Numbered from the stretch's first letter, positions 9,276 through 18,713 are shown. The stretch: DNA of 64,000 nucleotides from Alicycliphilus denitrificans_A (GCF_044792555.1 NZ_CP126238.1:3596001-3660000); one strand, 5' to 3'. The notes: generated by a model from the letters alone, not told the origin. Program-made: numbers and translations.

Positions 9276-10970
9276 ATGCCACGCCAAAGCCAACAACTCC
9301 ACCCCCACCGCGAACCCGTCACCCCCCTGGATGCCGCCACCGTGCTGCTGCTGCGCGATGCGCCAGCGCCGGACGGCACGACCCGGCTGGAGGTCTTGAT
9401 GACGCGCCGCTCCGACAAGGCCAGCTTCGTGCCCGGAGCCTATGTCTTTCCCGGCGGCGGCATCGAGGCGCAGGACGGCGACGCCGCCACCCACGCCCTG
9501 GCCGACCAGCGCCCGGCGCAGAACGCCGCGCGCCTGACCGATGCCATGGCCGCCATCCGCGAGAGCTTCGAGGAGCTGGGCGTGCTGCTGGCGCGCCGCG
9601 CCGACGGCCGCTGGGCCGACGCCGCCGACATTGCCGCCATTGCCCGCCAGCTGCCGCCGGGCACCACCTTTGCCGCCGAATGCGCGGCGCGCGGCCTGCG
9701 CCTGGCGGCCGACAGCATCTATTGGCTGGCCCACTGGACGGCCGACCGCAATCTGCCCAAGCGCTTCGCCGTGCCCTTCCTGGTGGCGCGCATGCCCGAG
9801 GGCCAGGAGCCCGTGGCCGACGAATCCGAGCAGTTCGAGCCCGTGTGGGTCAGCCCCGCCGACGCGCTGGCGCGCCACGAGGCGGGGCAGTTCTTCATGA
9901 TCTTCCCCACCATCCGCACGCTGCAGCGCCTGGCGCAGTTTGCCGATGTGCAAGCCGTGCTGGCCGCCGTCGCGCACGAGCAGCCGCTGTGGGTCAGCAG
10001 CCCGCGCTCGGGCTTTGTGAACGGCACGCGGGCGCCCCACATGGAGCACGAGCCGCCCTACGGCGAGCTGGCCCTGGTCTGCCCCGACGGCCAGGTGGCC
10101 CACACGCTGGACTGGCAGAGCGAGACGCCGGTGCCGCTGCTGAAGAACCTGCAGCGCCTCACCGCCCCGAACCCCGGCGTGATGACCGGCCCCGGCACCA
10201 ACAGCTACCTGGTGGGCGACCCCGGCACGGGCTACATCGCCATCGACCCCGGCCCGGCCGACACGGCGCACCTGGAGCGCCTGTGGCGCGCGGCGGGCGG
10301 CAACATCCGCATGATCGTCTGCACCCATTCGCACCCCGACCACTCGCCCGGCGCCGCGCCGCTGCAGGCCATGGTGCTGGCGCATGGGCGCGCCAAACCG
10401 CCCATCCTGGGCCTGCCCTCACAGCCGACGGCACGCGCGCACAGCCAGTTCACACCCGACCGCGCGCTGCAAAATGATGAGCTGTTAACGCTTGCAGGAC
10501 AAGGAATGGATGGCAAAATCACCCATACCCTGCAGGTCATCCACACCCCCGGCCACGCCGCCAACCACCTGTGCCTGCTGCTGCGCGAGGACGGCCTGCT
10601 GTTCTCCGGAGACCACATCCTGAACGGCAGCACCACGGTCATCGACCCGCCCGACGGCAACATGGCCGACTACCTCGATTCGCTGGACCGACTCGACCGG
10701 CTCTGCGCCGAGCACGGCGTGGAGTTCATCCTGCCGGCGCACGGCTACGTGCTAGGCGAAGCGCGCACGGCCATCGCCCGCCTGAAGGCCCACCGCCTGG
10801 CGCGCGAGGCCAAGGTGCTGGCCGCCATGCAGGCCCAGCCCGAGGGCAGCATGGAAGACTGGGTGCGCCTGGCCTACGACGACGTGCCCGAGCGCATCTG
10901 GCCCGTGGCGCAGCGCTCGCTGCTGGCGCACATCGAACGCATCCGCATGCTGGAGCCGGGCAATGACTGA
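9276..10970 (+). CDS. NUDIX hydrolase / metallo-beta-lactamase fold fusion protein
   Basis: 564 residues, two-domain hydrolase. The N-terminal half (about 15-240) is NUDIX-like: FPGGGIE near 60 and the AIRESFEELGVLL helix match the NUDIX box, but with an insertion between the Gly and Glu parts as in NUDT19-type proteins. The C-terminal half (about 285-560) is a metallo-beta-lactamase fold with H351-S-H353-P-D355-H356 and later GHAANH and SGDHIL metal-ligand motifs, close to LACTB2/glyoxalase-II-like enzymes. Residues about 399-416 come from an in-frame palindromic repeat copy. The ATG at 9276 was chosen because upstream sequence overlaps the dapF promoter region. Its stop overlaps the next gene. 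Substrate unknown. Confidence 0.88.
   Translation: MPRQSQQLHPHREPVTPLDAATVLLLRDAPAPDGTTRLEVLMTRRSDKASFVPGAYVFPGGGIEAQDGDAATHALADQRPAQNAARLTDAMAAIRESFEELGVLLARRADGRWADAADIAAIARQLPPGTTFAAECAARGLRLAADSIYWLAHWTADRNLPKRFAVPFLVARMPEGQEPVADESEQFEPVWVSPADALARHEAGQFFMIFPTIRTLQRLAQFADVQAVLAAVAHEQPLWVSSPRSGFVNGTRAPHMEHEPPYGELALVCPDGQVAHTLDWQSETPVPLLKNLQRLTAPNPGVMTGPGTNSYLVGDPGTGYIAIDPGPADTAHLERLWRAAGGNIRMIVCTHSHPDHSPGAAPLQAMVLAHGRAKPPILGLPSQPTARAHSQFTPDRALQNDELLTLAGQGMDGKITHTLQVIHTPGHAANHLCLLLREDGLLFSGDHILNGSTTVIDPPDGNMADYLDSLDRLDRLCAEHGVEFILPAHGYVLGEARTAIARLKAHRLAREAKVLAAMQAQPEGSMEDWVRLAYDDVPERIWPVAQRSLLAHIERIRMLEPGND
10471..10519. repeat. Palindromic repeat family, copy C (inside NUDIX-MBL gene)
   Basis: The plus strand reads AGCTGTTAACGCTTG, a short loop, CAAGG and TGGCAAAAT, the family pattern in reverse orientation to the gene. 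It is translated in frame (QNDELLTLAGQGMDGKI) between two MBL blocks. Confidence 0.7.
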
Positions 10971-11745
10971 GCATGCCGGCGGCGAGGCCGTGCGCCTGGC
11001 CAAGCGCGTGGCGCAGCAGTTTGCCTGCTCGCGCAGCACGGCCGAGCAGTACATCGAAGGCGGCTGGGTGACGGTGGACGGCCGGGTCGTCGAGTTGCCC
11101 GGCGCACGCGTGGCGCCGCGGCAAAGCGTGCTGCTGGCGCAAGACGCCAACCTGATGGAGCTGACCCCCGTCACCCTGCTGCTGCACAAGCCGCCCGGCT
11201 ACGAGGCCGGGCTGGGGCTGAGCGCAGCGGCGGCATCCCACGGCAGCCGCAGCCAGGGCGCGCCGCAGGCGGTCACGCTGCTGAATATGCAAACCCACCT
11301 GCCCGAAGACGCCGCCGGCATCCGCGTGCTGCTGCGCCACTTCAAGCAGCTGGAATGCTTCACGCCCCTGCCCACCGAGGCCAGCGGCCTGGTGGTCTAC
11401 ACCCAGGACCGGCGCGTGGCGCGCAAGCTGCAGGAAGACATAGAAACGCTGGAGCAGGAATGCATCGTCGAGGTGGCGGGCCAGATTGCCGAGGGCGGAC
11501 TGCAAAAACTCTGCCATGGCCTCTCCTTCAACGGCCGGCCGCTGCCGCCCATCAAGGTCAGCTGGCAAAACGAAACGCGCCTGCGCTTTGCCCTGAAGAG
11601 CATACGTCCCGGGCAAATCCCGGCCATGTGCGCGGCCGTGGGCCTCTCGGTGGTGGCCCTCAAGCGCATCCGCATCGGCCGCGTACCGCTGGCCAAGGTG
11701 CCCGAAGGGCAGTGGCGCTACCTGCAGCCGTGGGAGCGGTTTTGA
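10963..11745 (+). CDS. S4-domain RsuA/RluF-like pseudouridine synthase homologue, catalytic Asp not conserved
   Basis: 260 residues. An N-terminal S4 RNA-binding domain (about 10-60, with CSRSTAEQYIEGGWVTVDG) is followed by the RsuA/RluB/E/F-type synthase fold (LLLHKPPGYE at about 73). At the active site, where the family has R-L-D-x-x-(S/T)-x-G-L with the catalytic Asp, this protein reads P-L-P-T-E-A-S-G-L (135-143), so Asp is replaced by Pro137. The fold is recognisable, but catalysis by the known mechanism looks impossible. It may be a non-catalytic RNA-binding protein. The ATG overlaps the stop of the previous gene by 8 nt, so the two are coupled. Confidence 0.85.
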   Translation: MTEHAGGEAVRLAKRVAQQFACSRSTAEQYIEGGWVTVDGRVVELPGARVAPRQSVLLAQDANLMELTPVTLLLHKPPGYEAGLGLSAAAASHGSRSQGAPQAVTLLNMQTHLPEDAAGIRVLLRHFKQLECFTPLPTEASGLVVYTQDRRVARKLQEDIETLEQECIVEVAGQIAEGGLQKLCHGLSFNGRPLPPIKVSWQNETRLRFALKSIRPGQIPAMCAAVGLSVVALKRIRIGRVPLAKVPEGQWRYLQPWERF

Positions 11746-11752
11746 AGAAAGT

Positions 11753-12092
11753 GTGAAGCGCGCCGATAAGCCGGATTCTGTGCATGCGGTTGCCCGCATG
11801 TGACCGCCATTACTCTGGGCCGGGTGTCGCCACCGCGGCTCGATGCCACCTACCCGCCAGCTCCGCGGAACCACGTCAACGCTGGCCTACTTGGTGTTGC
11901 TGCGCGTAGAGATTGCCCGTTTCACCCCCAGTGGTCTACCTTGCGGCACTCCCCCGGGACTCGTCTCTGTTGCTCTGATCCTCACCTCACGGTGGGCAGC
12001 CGTTAGCTGCTACGCTGTCCTGTGCAGTCCGGACGTTCCTCCAGTGCGGCCTTTCGGCACATGCACCAGCGGCGGTCTGGCGTGCTTCACGG
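11753..12092 (-). ncRNA. rnpB: RNase P RNA (class A)
   Basis: The minus strand carries the conserved 5' core (CCGCACTGGAGGAACGTCC, then GGACTGCACAGG) and the conserved 3' core (ACAGAATCCGGCTTATCGG) of bacterial RNase P RNA. The first and last bases pair with each other: GTGAAGCACGCC at the 5' end with GGCGCGCTTCAC at the 3' end. Length is about 340 nt, within the class A range. The RNA is the catalytic part of RNase P, which matures tRNA 5' ends. Ends are set by the terminal helix and may be off by a few bases. It is convergent with the pseudouridine-synthase-like gene. Confidence 0.95.
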
Positions 12093-12097
12093 GCGTG

Positions 12098-12106
12098 ATT
12101 GTCTCA
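12098..12106 (-). promoter_or_regulatory. Candidate extended -10 promoter of rnpB
   Basis: On the minus strand TGA-GACAAT ends 5-8 nt before the predicted RNase P 5' end. This is a TGn extended -10 element with four of six matches to TATAAT. The -35 region is poor. The element sits across the stop codon of the small membrane-protein gene upstream. Confidence 0.4.
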
Positions 12107-12274
12107 TTGTGCGTGCACCAACTGGAAGATGTTGTAGGCAATGAGCAGCAACGCGCCCACGATGCCCAGCATCATCAGCGCCGGCCCCCAGCGCGAGGCG
12201 CGCGCCGAGAAGCCTATGAGCAGCAGCGCGCAGCTTACGGTGAGCATGAGCATGGTGGACTGCAATAGGGTCAT
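12104..12274 (-). CDS. Small two-helix membrane protein upstream of rnpB
   Basis: 56 residues starting MTLLQSTMLMLTVSCALLLI and ending FQLVHAQ. Two hydrophobic segments (about 5-22 and 30-52) with a short RASRW loop make a plausible helical hairpin in the inner membrane. It starts at the ATG at 12274 and stops just before the rnpB promoter element. Codon use is GC-rich like the neighbours. Not assignable to a named family from sequence. The small size leaves some doubt that it is expressed. Confidence 0.6.
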   Translation of the reverse strand: MTLLQSTMLMLTVSCALLLIGFSARASRWGPALMMLGIVGALLLIAYNIFQLVHAQ

Positions 12275-12436
12275 GGGGCCAACCTGTGGATGACGATGGC
12301 ACCATTGTGCGGCGCATTCGGCACGCGCATATCACGGCCGCGGCATATCGATATCGCGACGCGGCACGACAAGTCCCCCACAATGGGCGGCTGCACTACT
12401 GCCTGCTGTATTCCCACCTCTCTTCCTGGAGACACC
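12275..12436. promoter_or_regulatory. Divergent intergenic region upstream of cysK
   Basis: Holds the ribosome site CCTGGAGA before cysK and a perfect ATATCGATAT palindrome at 12345-12354. No strong sigma-70 promoter is obvious. Confidence 0.3.
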
Positions 12437-13357
<921 letters not shown>

Positions 13358-13397
13358 ACGAGCCCGGGGGCGCGGCGAGGCACAATCCCGCCCCACC

Positions 13398-14552
13398 ATG
13401 GCTGCCAAACACCACACCCCCGTCCACATCCCCACGGCGCACGCAGGTGCGCCGCTGAGCGCGCAGCAGAAGAAGTTCAACCGCCACATCGAGCGCATCG
13501 CGCAGCAGCGCGAGCTGCTGGCCGACTGGCAGCTGGCCATTGCCAACTATCGCGAGCGCCACGCACGCGAGGCCGTGCCGCTACAAAAAACGCACTGTGA
13601 TTTGCTGGTCGAGCTGGTGCAGCACCTGGATTCGGCCAGCGACAACAAAAAACTCACCAAGGCCGATCGCCGCACGCTGAGCGAGGCCATCACCGACCGG
13701 CTCGCCGTGCTGATCGACGTGGTGGCCGACGAGGCCATGCGCGCCAGCCTCAAGGAGATCTACAACCGCCACAGCGGCAGCGACTACGACGCCGAGGAGG
13801 CCGAGGGCGACGACATCGCCAGGCAGATGGCGCAGGGCATGGCGAAGGACTTCTTCGGCGTGGACGTGGACCTGGAGGGCGCGGACATGGACTCGCCCGA
13901 GGACTTTCTGCGCCGCCTGCAGGAGCAGTTGCAGGCACAGCAGGAACGCCAGGAACAGGCCGAACAGCAGCGCGAGGCCCGCCGCGCCGCACGGCCGCGC
14001 AAGCCCAGCGCGCGCGAGCGCAAGGCGCAGGAGGAAGCCAGCCAGGCGACGCAATCGGTGCGCGAAATCTACCGCAAGCTCGCCAGCCACCTGCACCCCG
14101 ACCGCGAGACCGACCCCGCCGAGCGCGAGCGCAAGACGGCACTGATGCAGCGCGTGAACCAGGCCTATGCCGAGAACAAGCTGCTCGACCTGCTGCAGCT
14201 GCAATTGGAGATCGAGCAGATCGACCCCGAGCACATCGCCGGCCTGAGCGAAGAGCGCCTCAAGCACTACAACCGCGTGCTGGCCGAGCAGCTCAGGGAG
14301 CTGCAGCAGGAGGTGCGGGAGGTGCAGGATCACTTCCAGATGGCGTTCGGAATCGACCCCTACCGCAGCGCCAAGCCCGCGGGCATCATGCGCGAGCTGC
14401 GCTCACACCTGCAGCTCATCGAATACGAAACCCTGCAGCTGCGCCGGCAGCTGGGCGCCCTGCGCGCCGACCCGGCCGCGCTCAAGGCCTGGATCAAGGC
14501 CGAGCGCCAGCAGCTGAAGGCGCAGCAGCAGGACATGGACGACTGGTTCTGA
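13398..14552 (+). CDS. J-domain-like coiled-coil protein
   Basis: 384 residues, soluble, very rich in charged residues. The N-terminal 20 residues are basic and disordered, and long Glu/Gln/Arg coiled coils occupy about 160-215 and 270-380. In the middle, VREIYRKLASHLHPDRETDP followed by a helix carries the HPD tripeptide (233-235) that J-domain proteins use to stimulate DnaK. No DnaJ zinc finger or C-terminal substrate domain is present. Probably a specialised Hsp70 co-chaperone or an HPD-bearing scaffold; the client is unknown. Confidence 0.82.
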   Translation: MAAKHHTPVHIPTAHAGAPLSAQQKKFNRHIERIAQQRELLADWQLAIANYRERHAREAVPLQKTHCDLLVELVQHLDSASDNKKLTKADRRTLSEAITDRLAVLIDVVADEAMRASLKEIYNRHSGSDYDAEEAEGDDIARQMAQGMAKDFFGVDVDLEGADMDSPEDFLRRLQEQLQAQQERQEQAEQQREARRAARPRKPSARERKAQEEASQATQSVREIYRKLASHLHPDRETDPAERERKTALMQRVNQAYAENKLLDLLQLQLEIEQIDPEHIAGLSEERLKHYNRVLAEQLRELQQEVREVQDHFQMAFGIDPYRSAKPAGIMRELRSHLQLIEYETLQLRRQLGALRADPAALKAWIKAERQQLKAQQQDMDDWF

Positions 14553-14577
14553 CGCGGCCGTCTCGCTCCTCCCCATT

Positions 14578-14600
14578 CCATCCCATCCCATCCCATCCCA
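14578..14600. repeat. Pentanucleotide repeat (ATCCC)n
   Basis: Four to five tandem ATCCC units between the J-like gene and the next gene, with one degenerate unit at the left edge. Adjacent to palindromic repeat copy D. Confidence 0.8.
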
Positions 14601-14607
14601 AACTAGC

Positions 14608-14657
14608 GATTTTGATAGCTTACAGCGCCCTACAGTAAAGCGTTACAGCCATATTTC
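14608..14657. repeat. Palindromic repeat family, copy D (intergenic)
   Basis: The minus strand reads ATGGCTGTAACGCTTT, loop, GGGCGC-TGTA-AGCTATC, then AAAAT: the family consensus, lying 64 nt before the flavoprotein start. Confidence 0.75.
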
Positions 14658-14720
14658 ATATCAAATCACCCTGGACCAGGGTGCTACCATTGCGCCCCTT
14701 TTGCTTGATCGTCACAAGCC

Positions 14721-16478
14721 ATGCTGAGACTCTCCGAACTGCGCCTGCCCCTGGCAGCCCTGCCCCTGGAACCCGAACAACACCCCGAGGCGGCGCTGCG
14801 CGCCCTGGCCGCGCAGGCGCTGGGCATCGACGGCAACGCCATCGCCACGCTGCAGGTGCACAAGCGCAGCTTTGACGCGCGCAAGGCCGAGCTGCTGGCC
14901 GTGTACATCGTCGATGTGGCGCTGGCCGACCCGGCACAGGAAGGCCCGCTGCTCTCACGCCACGCCGGCAACCCGCATATCCAGCCCACGCCCGACATGG
15001 CCTGGCACCCCGTGGGCCGGGCCCCGGCCAGCAGCGCCGAGCGCCCCGTGGTCGTGGGCTTCGGCCCCTGCGGCATCTTTGCCGCGCTGGTGCTGGCGCA
15101 GATGGGCTTTCGGCCCATCGTGCTCGAGCGCGGCAAGGCCGTGCGCGAGCGCACCCAGGACACCTGGGGCCTGTGGCGCAGGCGCGAGCTCAACCCCGAA
15201 TCGAACGTGCAGTTCGGCGAGGGCGGCGCCGGGACGTTTTCCGACGGCAAGCTCTACAGCCAGATCAAGGACCCGCGCCACCTGGGACGCAAGGTGCTGC
15301 AGGAGTTCGTCGCCGCGGGCGCGCCGCCCGAGATCCTGTACACGGCGCACCCGCACATCGGCACCTTCCGGCTGGTGAAGATGGTGCAGGCGCTGCGCGC
15401 GCAGATCATCGCCCTGGGCGGCGAGGTGCGCTTCGAGCAGCGCGTGACCGACCTGGTGCTGCAGGGCCGTCAGCTGCGCGCCCTGCGCGTGCTTGATTTG
15501 CGCACCGGACAGGAGAGCGAGCTGGCCACGTCGCACGCCGTCATCGCCCTGGGCCACAGCGCGCGCGACAGCTTCGCCATGCTCTACCAGCGCGGCGTGG
15601 CCATGCAGGCCAAGCCGTTCTCGGTGGGCGTACGCATCGAGCACCCGCAGGGCGTGATCGACCGCGCGCGCTGGGGCAGGCATGCAGGCCACCCGCTCTT
15701 GGGCGCGGCCGACTACAAGCTGGTGCACCACGCCAGCCAGGGGCGCACCGTCTACAGCTTCTGCATGTGCCCCGGCGGCACCGTGGTGGCCGCCACCAGC
15801 GAGCCCGGGCGCGTGGTCACCAACGGCATGAGCCAGTATTCGCGCGCCGAGCGCAACGCCAACGCCGGCATGGTGGTGGGCGTGGAGCCGCGCGACTATC
15901 CGCGCGACCCGGCGGCCTTCGAGGCGATGCTGGGCGCCGCCCATGGCGTGCAGGCGCTGGCGCAGGATCAGACGCACCCGCTGGCCGGCATCGTGCTGCA
16001 GCGCCAGCTGGAATCGCGCGCCTTCGTATTGGGTGGCGGCGACTACAACGCCCCTGCGCAACGCGTGGGCGACTTCCTGGCGCGCCGCGCCAGTACCGCG
16101 CTGGGTGAGGTGCAGCCGTCCTACCAGCCCGGCGTGACCCTGGTCAGCATGGACGAGGCACTGCCCGCCTATGCGACAAAAGCCATGCGCGAGGCCCTGC
16201 CCGCATTCGCGCGCAAGATCCGCGGCTACGACATGGCGGACGCGGTGCTCACGGGCGTGGAGACGCGCACCTCGGCCCCGCTGCGCCTGGACCGCGGCGA
16301 CGACTTCCAGAGCCTGAACACGAGCGGCCTGTACCCCGCCGGCGAAGGCGCGGGCTACGCCGGCGGCATTCTCTCGGCCGGCGTGGACGGCATCAAGGTC
16401 GGCGAGGCCGTGGCCTGCGCCCTGCTGGGCGCGCCCCTGCCTTCGTCGGGTACGCGCGGCTCGGGCGGGGCGGCATAG
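14721..16478 (+). CDS. COG2509-type FAD-dependent oxidoreductase
   Basis: 585 residues, cytoplasmic. An N-terminal domain of about 105 residues (often described as ferredoxin-like in this family) precedes the Rossmann FAD-binding motif VVVGFGPCGIFAALVLAQMG at 110-129, with the ribose-binding Glu in VLERG. Family-specific blocks are ESNVQFGEGGAGTFSDGKLY, CMCPGGTVV and the C-terminal GLYPAGEGAGYAGGI FAD-contact motif. The family is annotated as uncharacterised FAD-dependent dehydrogenases. The substrate is not known. Convergent with the next Bug gene, 12 nt apart. Confidence 0.9.
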   Translation: MLRLSELRLPLAALPLEPEQHPEAALRALAAQALGIDGNAIATLQVHKRSFDARKAELLAVYIVDVALADPAQEGPLLSRHAGNPHIQPTPDMAWHPVGRAPASSAERPVVVGFGPCGIFAALVLAQMGFRPIVLERGKAVRERTQDTWGLWRRRELNPESNVQFGEGGAGTFSDGKLYSQIKDPRHLGRKVLQEFVAAGAPPEILYTAHPHIGTFRLVKMVQALRAQIIALGGEVRFEQRVTDLVLQGRQLRALRVLDLRTGQESELATSHAVIALGHSARDSFAMLYQRGVAMQAKPFSVGVRIEHPQGVIDRARWGRHAGHPLLGAADYKLVHHASQGRTVYSFCMCPGGTVVAATSEPGRVVTNGMSQYSRAERNANAGMVVGVEPRDYPRDPAAFEAMLGAAHGVQALAQDQTHPLAGIVLQRQLESRAFVLGGGDYNAPAQRVGDFLARRASTALGEVQPSYQPGVTLVSMDEALPAYATKAMREALPAFARKIRGYDMADAVLTGVETRTSAPLRLDRGDDFQSLNTSGLYPAGEGAGYAGGILSAGVDGIKVGEAVACALLGAPLPSSGTRGSGGAA

Positions 16479-16490
16479 CGCCGCCACCCA

Positions 16491-17468
16491 TCAATTGATC
16501 TTGAACCCGGTCTCGGCGACGATGCGCTGCCAGCGCTTGTTGTCCGCATCGATCAGCTTGGCGAATTCCTCGCGCGTGGTGCGGCGCGGGAAGTAGTCGT
16601 AGGACTTGAGCTTGGCGATCACCTCGGGCATCTGCATCACCTTGTCCATCTGCTGCGCCAGGTAGTCGACGATCTCCCTGGGCGTGCCCTTGGGCGCGAG
16701 CAGGCCGGCCCAGGAGGCGAAGTCCATGCCCTCGACGCCCTGCTCCTTGAGCGTGGGCACGTCGGGGAACGAGGCCGCACGCTGCGGCGACAGCACGCCC
16801 AGCGCCTTCACGCGGCCGGCGCGGATCATCTCCACCGAGGCGAAGGAGTCCAGCGAGAAATCCACCTCGCCCGCCACCACGGCCTGCATCTGCGGCGCCG
16901 TGCCTTTGTACTGGGCGTTGATGGTCTGCGGCGCCTTGATGAGGCGTTTGAACTCCTCGCTCATCAGGTTGATCATGGCGCTGCCCGAGGAGATGGACAG
17001 GGGCTTGCTGCCCTGCGCCAGCTTGATCAGCTCCTGCATGTTGTTCACCGGCAGGTCCTTGCGCGCGATGACGATGAAGCTCACGTCGCAGATATGGGTG
17101 ATGGGCTCGAAGCTGCCCAGCGCCTCATAGTTGGCCTTGTAGATCACCGGACTCAGGGTTTGGGCACCGGCGGTGTTGAGCAGCAGCGTATAGCCATCGG
17201 GCGCGGCGCGCGCGGCCTCGGCCGTGCCGATCATGCCGTTGGCGCCGCCCTTGTTGTCCACGATGAAGGACTGGCCCGCCAGCTCGCCGAGCTTTTGCAG
17301 CACCAGGCGCGCCACAATGTCGGTCGTGCCACCGGCCGGGAAGGGCACGATGACGCGCACCGGTTTGCTGGGGTATTTGCCCTGGGCAAAAGCCCATTGC
17401 GGCGCGGCCAGGGCAGCGGCGGCGCCCAGGCCCTGGGCCATCCACTGGCGGCGGGATGCATTGATCAT
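16491..17468 (-). CDS. Bug/TctC-family periplasmic substrate-binding protein
   Basis: 325 residues. Binds a carboxylated solute in the periplasm for a tripartite tricarboxylate (TTT) type transporter. The N-terminus MINASRRQWMAQGLG is Tat-like (SRRQW) and is followed by a hydrophobic stretch and an AFAQ cleavage region. Family blocks are YPSKPVRVIVPFPAGGTTDI and the later DNKGGANG and AAPDGYTLL. No TctA or TctB membrane subunit is nearby. It lies downstream of the Cds1-like gene on the same strand. The ATG at 17468 has GGAG upstream; ligand unknown. Confidence 0.93.
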   Translation of the reverse strand: MINASRRQWMAQGLGAAAALAAPQWAFAQGKYPSKPVRVIVPFPAGGTTDIVARLVLQKLGELAGQSFIVDNKGGANGMIGTAEAARAAPDGYTLLLNTAGAQTLSPVIYKANYEALGSFEPITHICDVSFIVIARKDLPVNNMQELIKLAQGSKPLSISSGSAMINLMSEEFKRLIKAPQTINAQYKGTAPQMQAVVAGEVDFSLDSFASVEMIRAGRVKALGVLSPQRAASFPDVPTLKEQGVEGMDFASWAGLLAPKGTPREIVDYLAQQMDKVMQMPEVIAKLKSYDYFPRRTTREEFAKLIDADNKRWQRIVAETGFKIN

Positions 17469-17589
17469 GGGAGGTCTCCTGTAGTTATGCATGCGTCGCG
17501 GCAAAGGGGGCCCGTCCTCGGGCCGCTTGCCTCATCGCCTGCTGTGAGGCCCGCCATTGTGGAAGGGGGTTGACATGCTCGTCCAATAG

Positions 17590-17616
17590 CAAAAACCACT
17601 TCAACAAGTGCTTTTA
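17590..17616 (-). terminator. Weak hairpin terminator after the Cds1-like gene
   Basis: On the minus strand a 5-bp stem (CACTT / AAGTG, 4-nt loop) is followed by TTTTTG. Short, so it may only attenuate read-through into the Bug gene. Confidence 0.35.
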
Positions 17617-17639
17617 TGTATCGGACGAAGCATGTTTTC

Positions 17640-18713
17640 TCAGGCGCCGATCTCGGTCCAGCGGCCGGTTTGCACCGCCTGATGGATCTGCGCCTCGTAG
17701 GGGCGGATGTCGTAGCCCGACTTTTCAAGCCAGGCGTCGTTGTAATAGGTGTCGAGGTAGCGCTCGCCGGGGTCGCATGCCATCGCGACGATGGAGCCCT
17801 GCTGGCCCTTTTCCTTCATCTCGCACGCCAGGCGCAGCGCGCCGTAGAAATCGGTGCCGGTGGAGGCACCGTAGCGACGGCCCACCATCTTGTGCAGATA
17901 GCGCATCGCGGCGTACGACCCCTCGTTGGGCACGACCATCATGCGGTCGATCACGCCGGGGATGAAGGACGCCTCGACGCGCGGGCGACCAATGCCCTCG
18001 ACATCCGAGCCTGCATCCAGCGTCACGCTGGCGTCGCCGCTTTCGTAATAGCGGTGGAAGACCGAGTTCGGTGGATCGACCACGCACAGCTTGGAGTCGA
18101 ACTCCTGGTAGCGGATGAAGCGGCCTATGGTCGCCGAGGTGCCACCGGTGCCGGCGCCCACCACGATCCAGCTGGGCAAGGGGTGGGGCTCGGACTTCAT
18201 CTGATTGAAGATGGACTCGGCAATGTTGTTGTTGCCACGCCAGTCGGTGGCCCGCTCGGCGTAGGTGAACTGGTCCATGTTGTGGCCCTTGCGCTCGCGT
18301 GCAATACGCTCGGCCTCGGCATAGACCTGGGCGGGATCGTCGACGAAGCTGCACTGCCCGCCGTAGAACTCAATCTGCGCGATCTTGGCCGGCGAGGTGC
18401 TGCGCGGCATCACGGCGATAAAGGGCAGGCCCAGCATGCGCGCGAAATACGCCTCGGACACCGCGGTGCTGCCAGATGAGGCCTCGACAACGGTCGTGCC
18501 CTCGCGGATCCAGCCATTGCACAGGCCGTACAGGAACAGCGAGCGCGCCAGGCGGTGCTTGAGGCTGCCCGTGGGATGGCTCGACTCGTCCTTGATGTAC
18601 ATATCTATGCCCTTGCACCCGGGCAGCTCCAGCGGGAACAAGTGTGTATCGGAGGTGCGCTGGTAATCGCGCTCGATGCAGGCAATGGCCTGCTGTGTCC
18701 AGGTACGGGTCAT
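17640..18713 (-). CDS. PLP-dependent cysteine synthase-fold enzyme, Cds1-like (putative cysteine desulfhydrase)
   Basis: 357 residues. Fold type II PLP enzyme related to cysteine synthase. The Schiff-base Lys is K52 in HPTGSLKHRLA, the substrate loop is EASSGSTAV, and the phosphate-binding loop is GAGTGGTSATIGR. The longer length, the GSLKHR motif and the C-terminal CDPGERYLDTYYNDAWL fit the Cds1 group (mycobacterial cysteine desulfhydrase) rather than CysK, so degradation of cysteine or a related amino acid is more likely than synthesis. Divergent from the LysR gene, whose upstream dyad may control both. A Bug gene follows. Confidence 0.82.
   Translation of the reverse strand: MTRTWTQQAIACIERDYQRTSDTHLFPLELPGCKGIDMYIKDESSHPTGSLKHRLARSLFLYGLCNGWIREGTTVVEASSGSTAVSEAYFARMLGLPFIAVMPRSTSPAKIAQIEFYGGQCSFVDDPAQVYAEAERIARERKGHNMDQFTYAERATDWRGNNNIAESIFNQMKSEPHPLPSWIVVGAGTGGTSATIGRFIRYQEFDSKLCVVDPPNSVFHRYYESGDASVTLDAGSDVEGIGRPRVEASFIPGVIDRMMVVPNEGSYAAMRYLHKMVGRRYGASTGTDFYGALRLACEMKEKGQQGSIVAMACDPGERYLDTYYNDAWLEKSGYDIRPYEAQIHQAVQTGRWTEIGA

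Noticed and set aside
11780..12268. Open frames on the plus strand across 11.8-12.3 kb
   Set aside because: The region is RNase P RNA on the minus strand, with conserved 5' and 3' cores.
14578..14600. ATCCC tandem repeat as a phase-variation switch for the flavoprotein gene
   Set aside because: It lies about 120 nt before the start codon and outside any evident promoter; no mechanism is supported.
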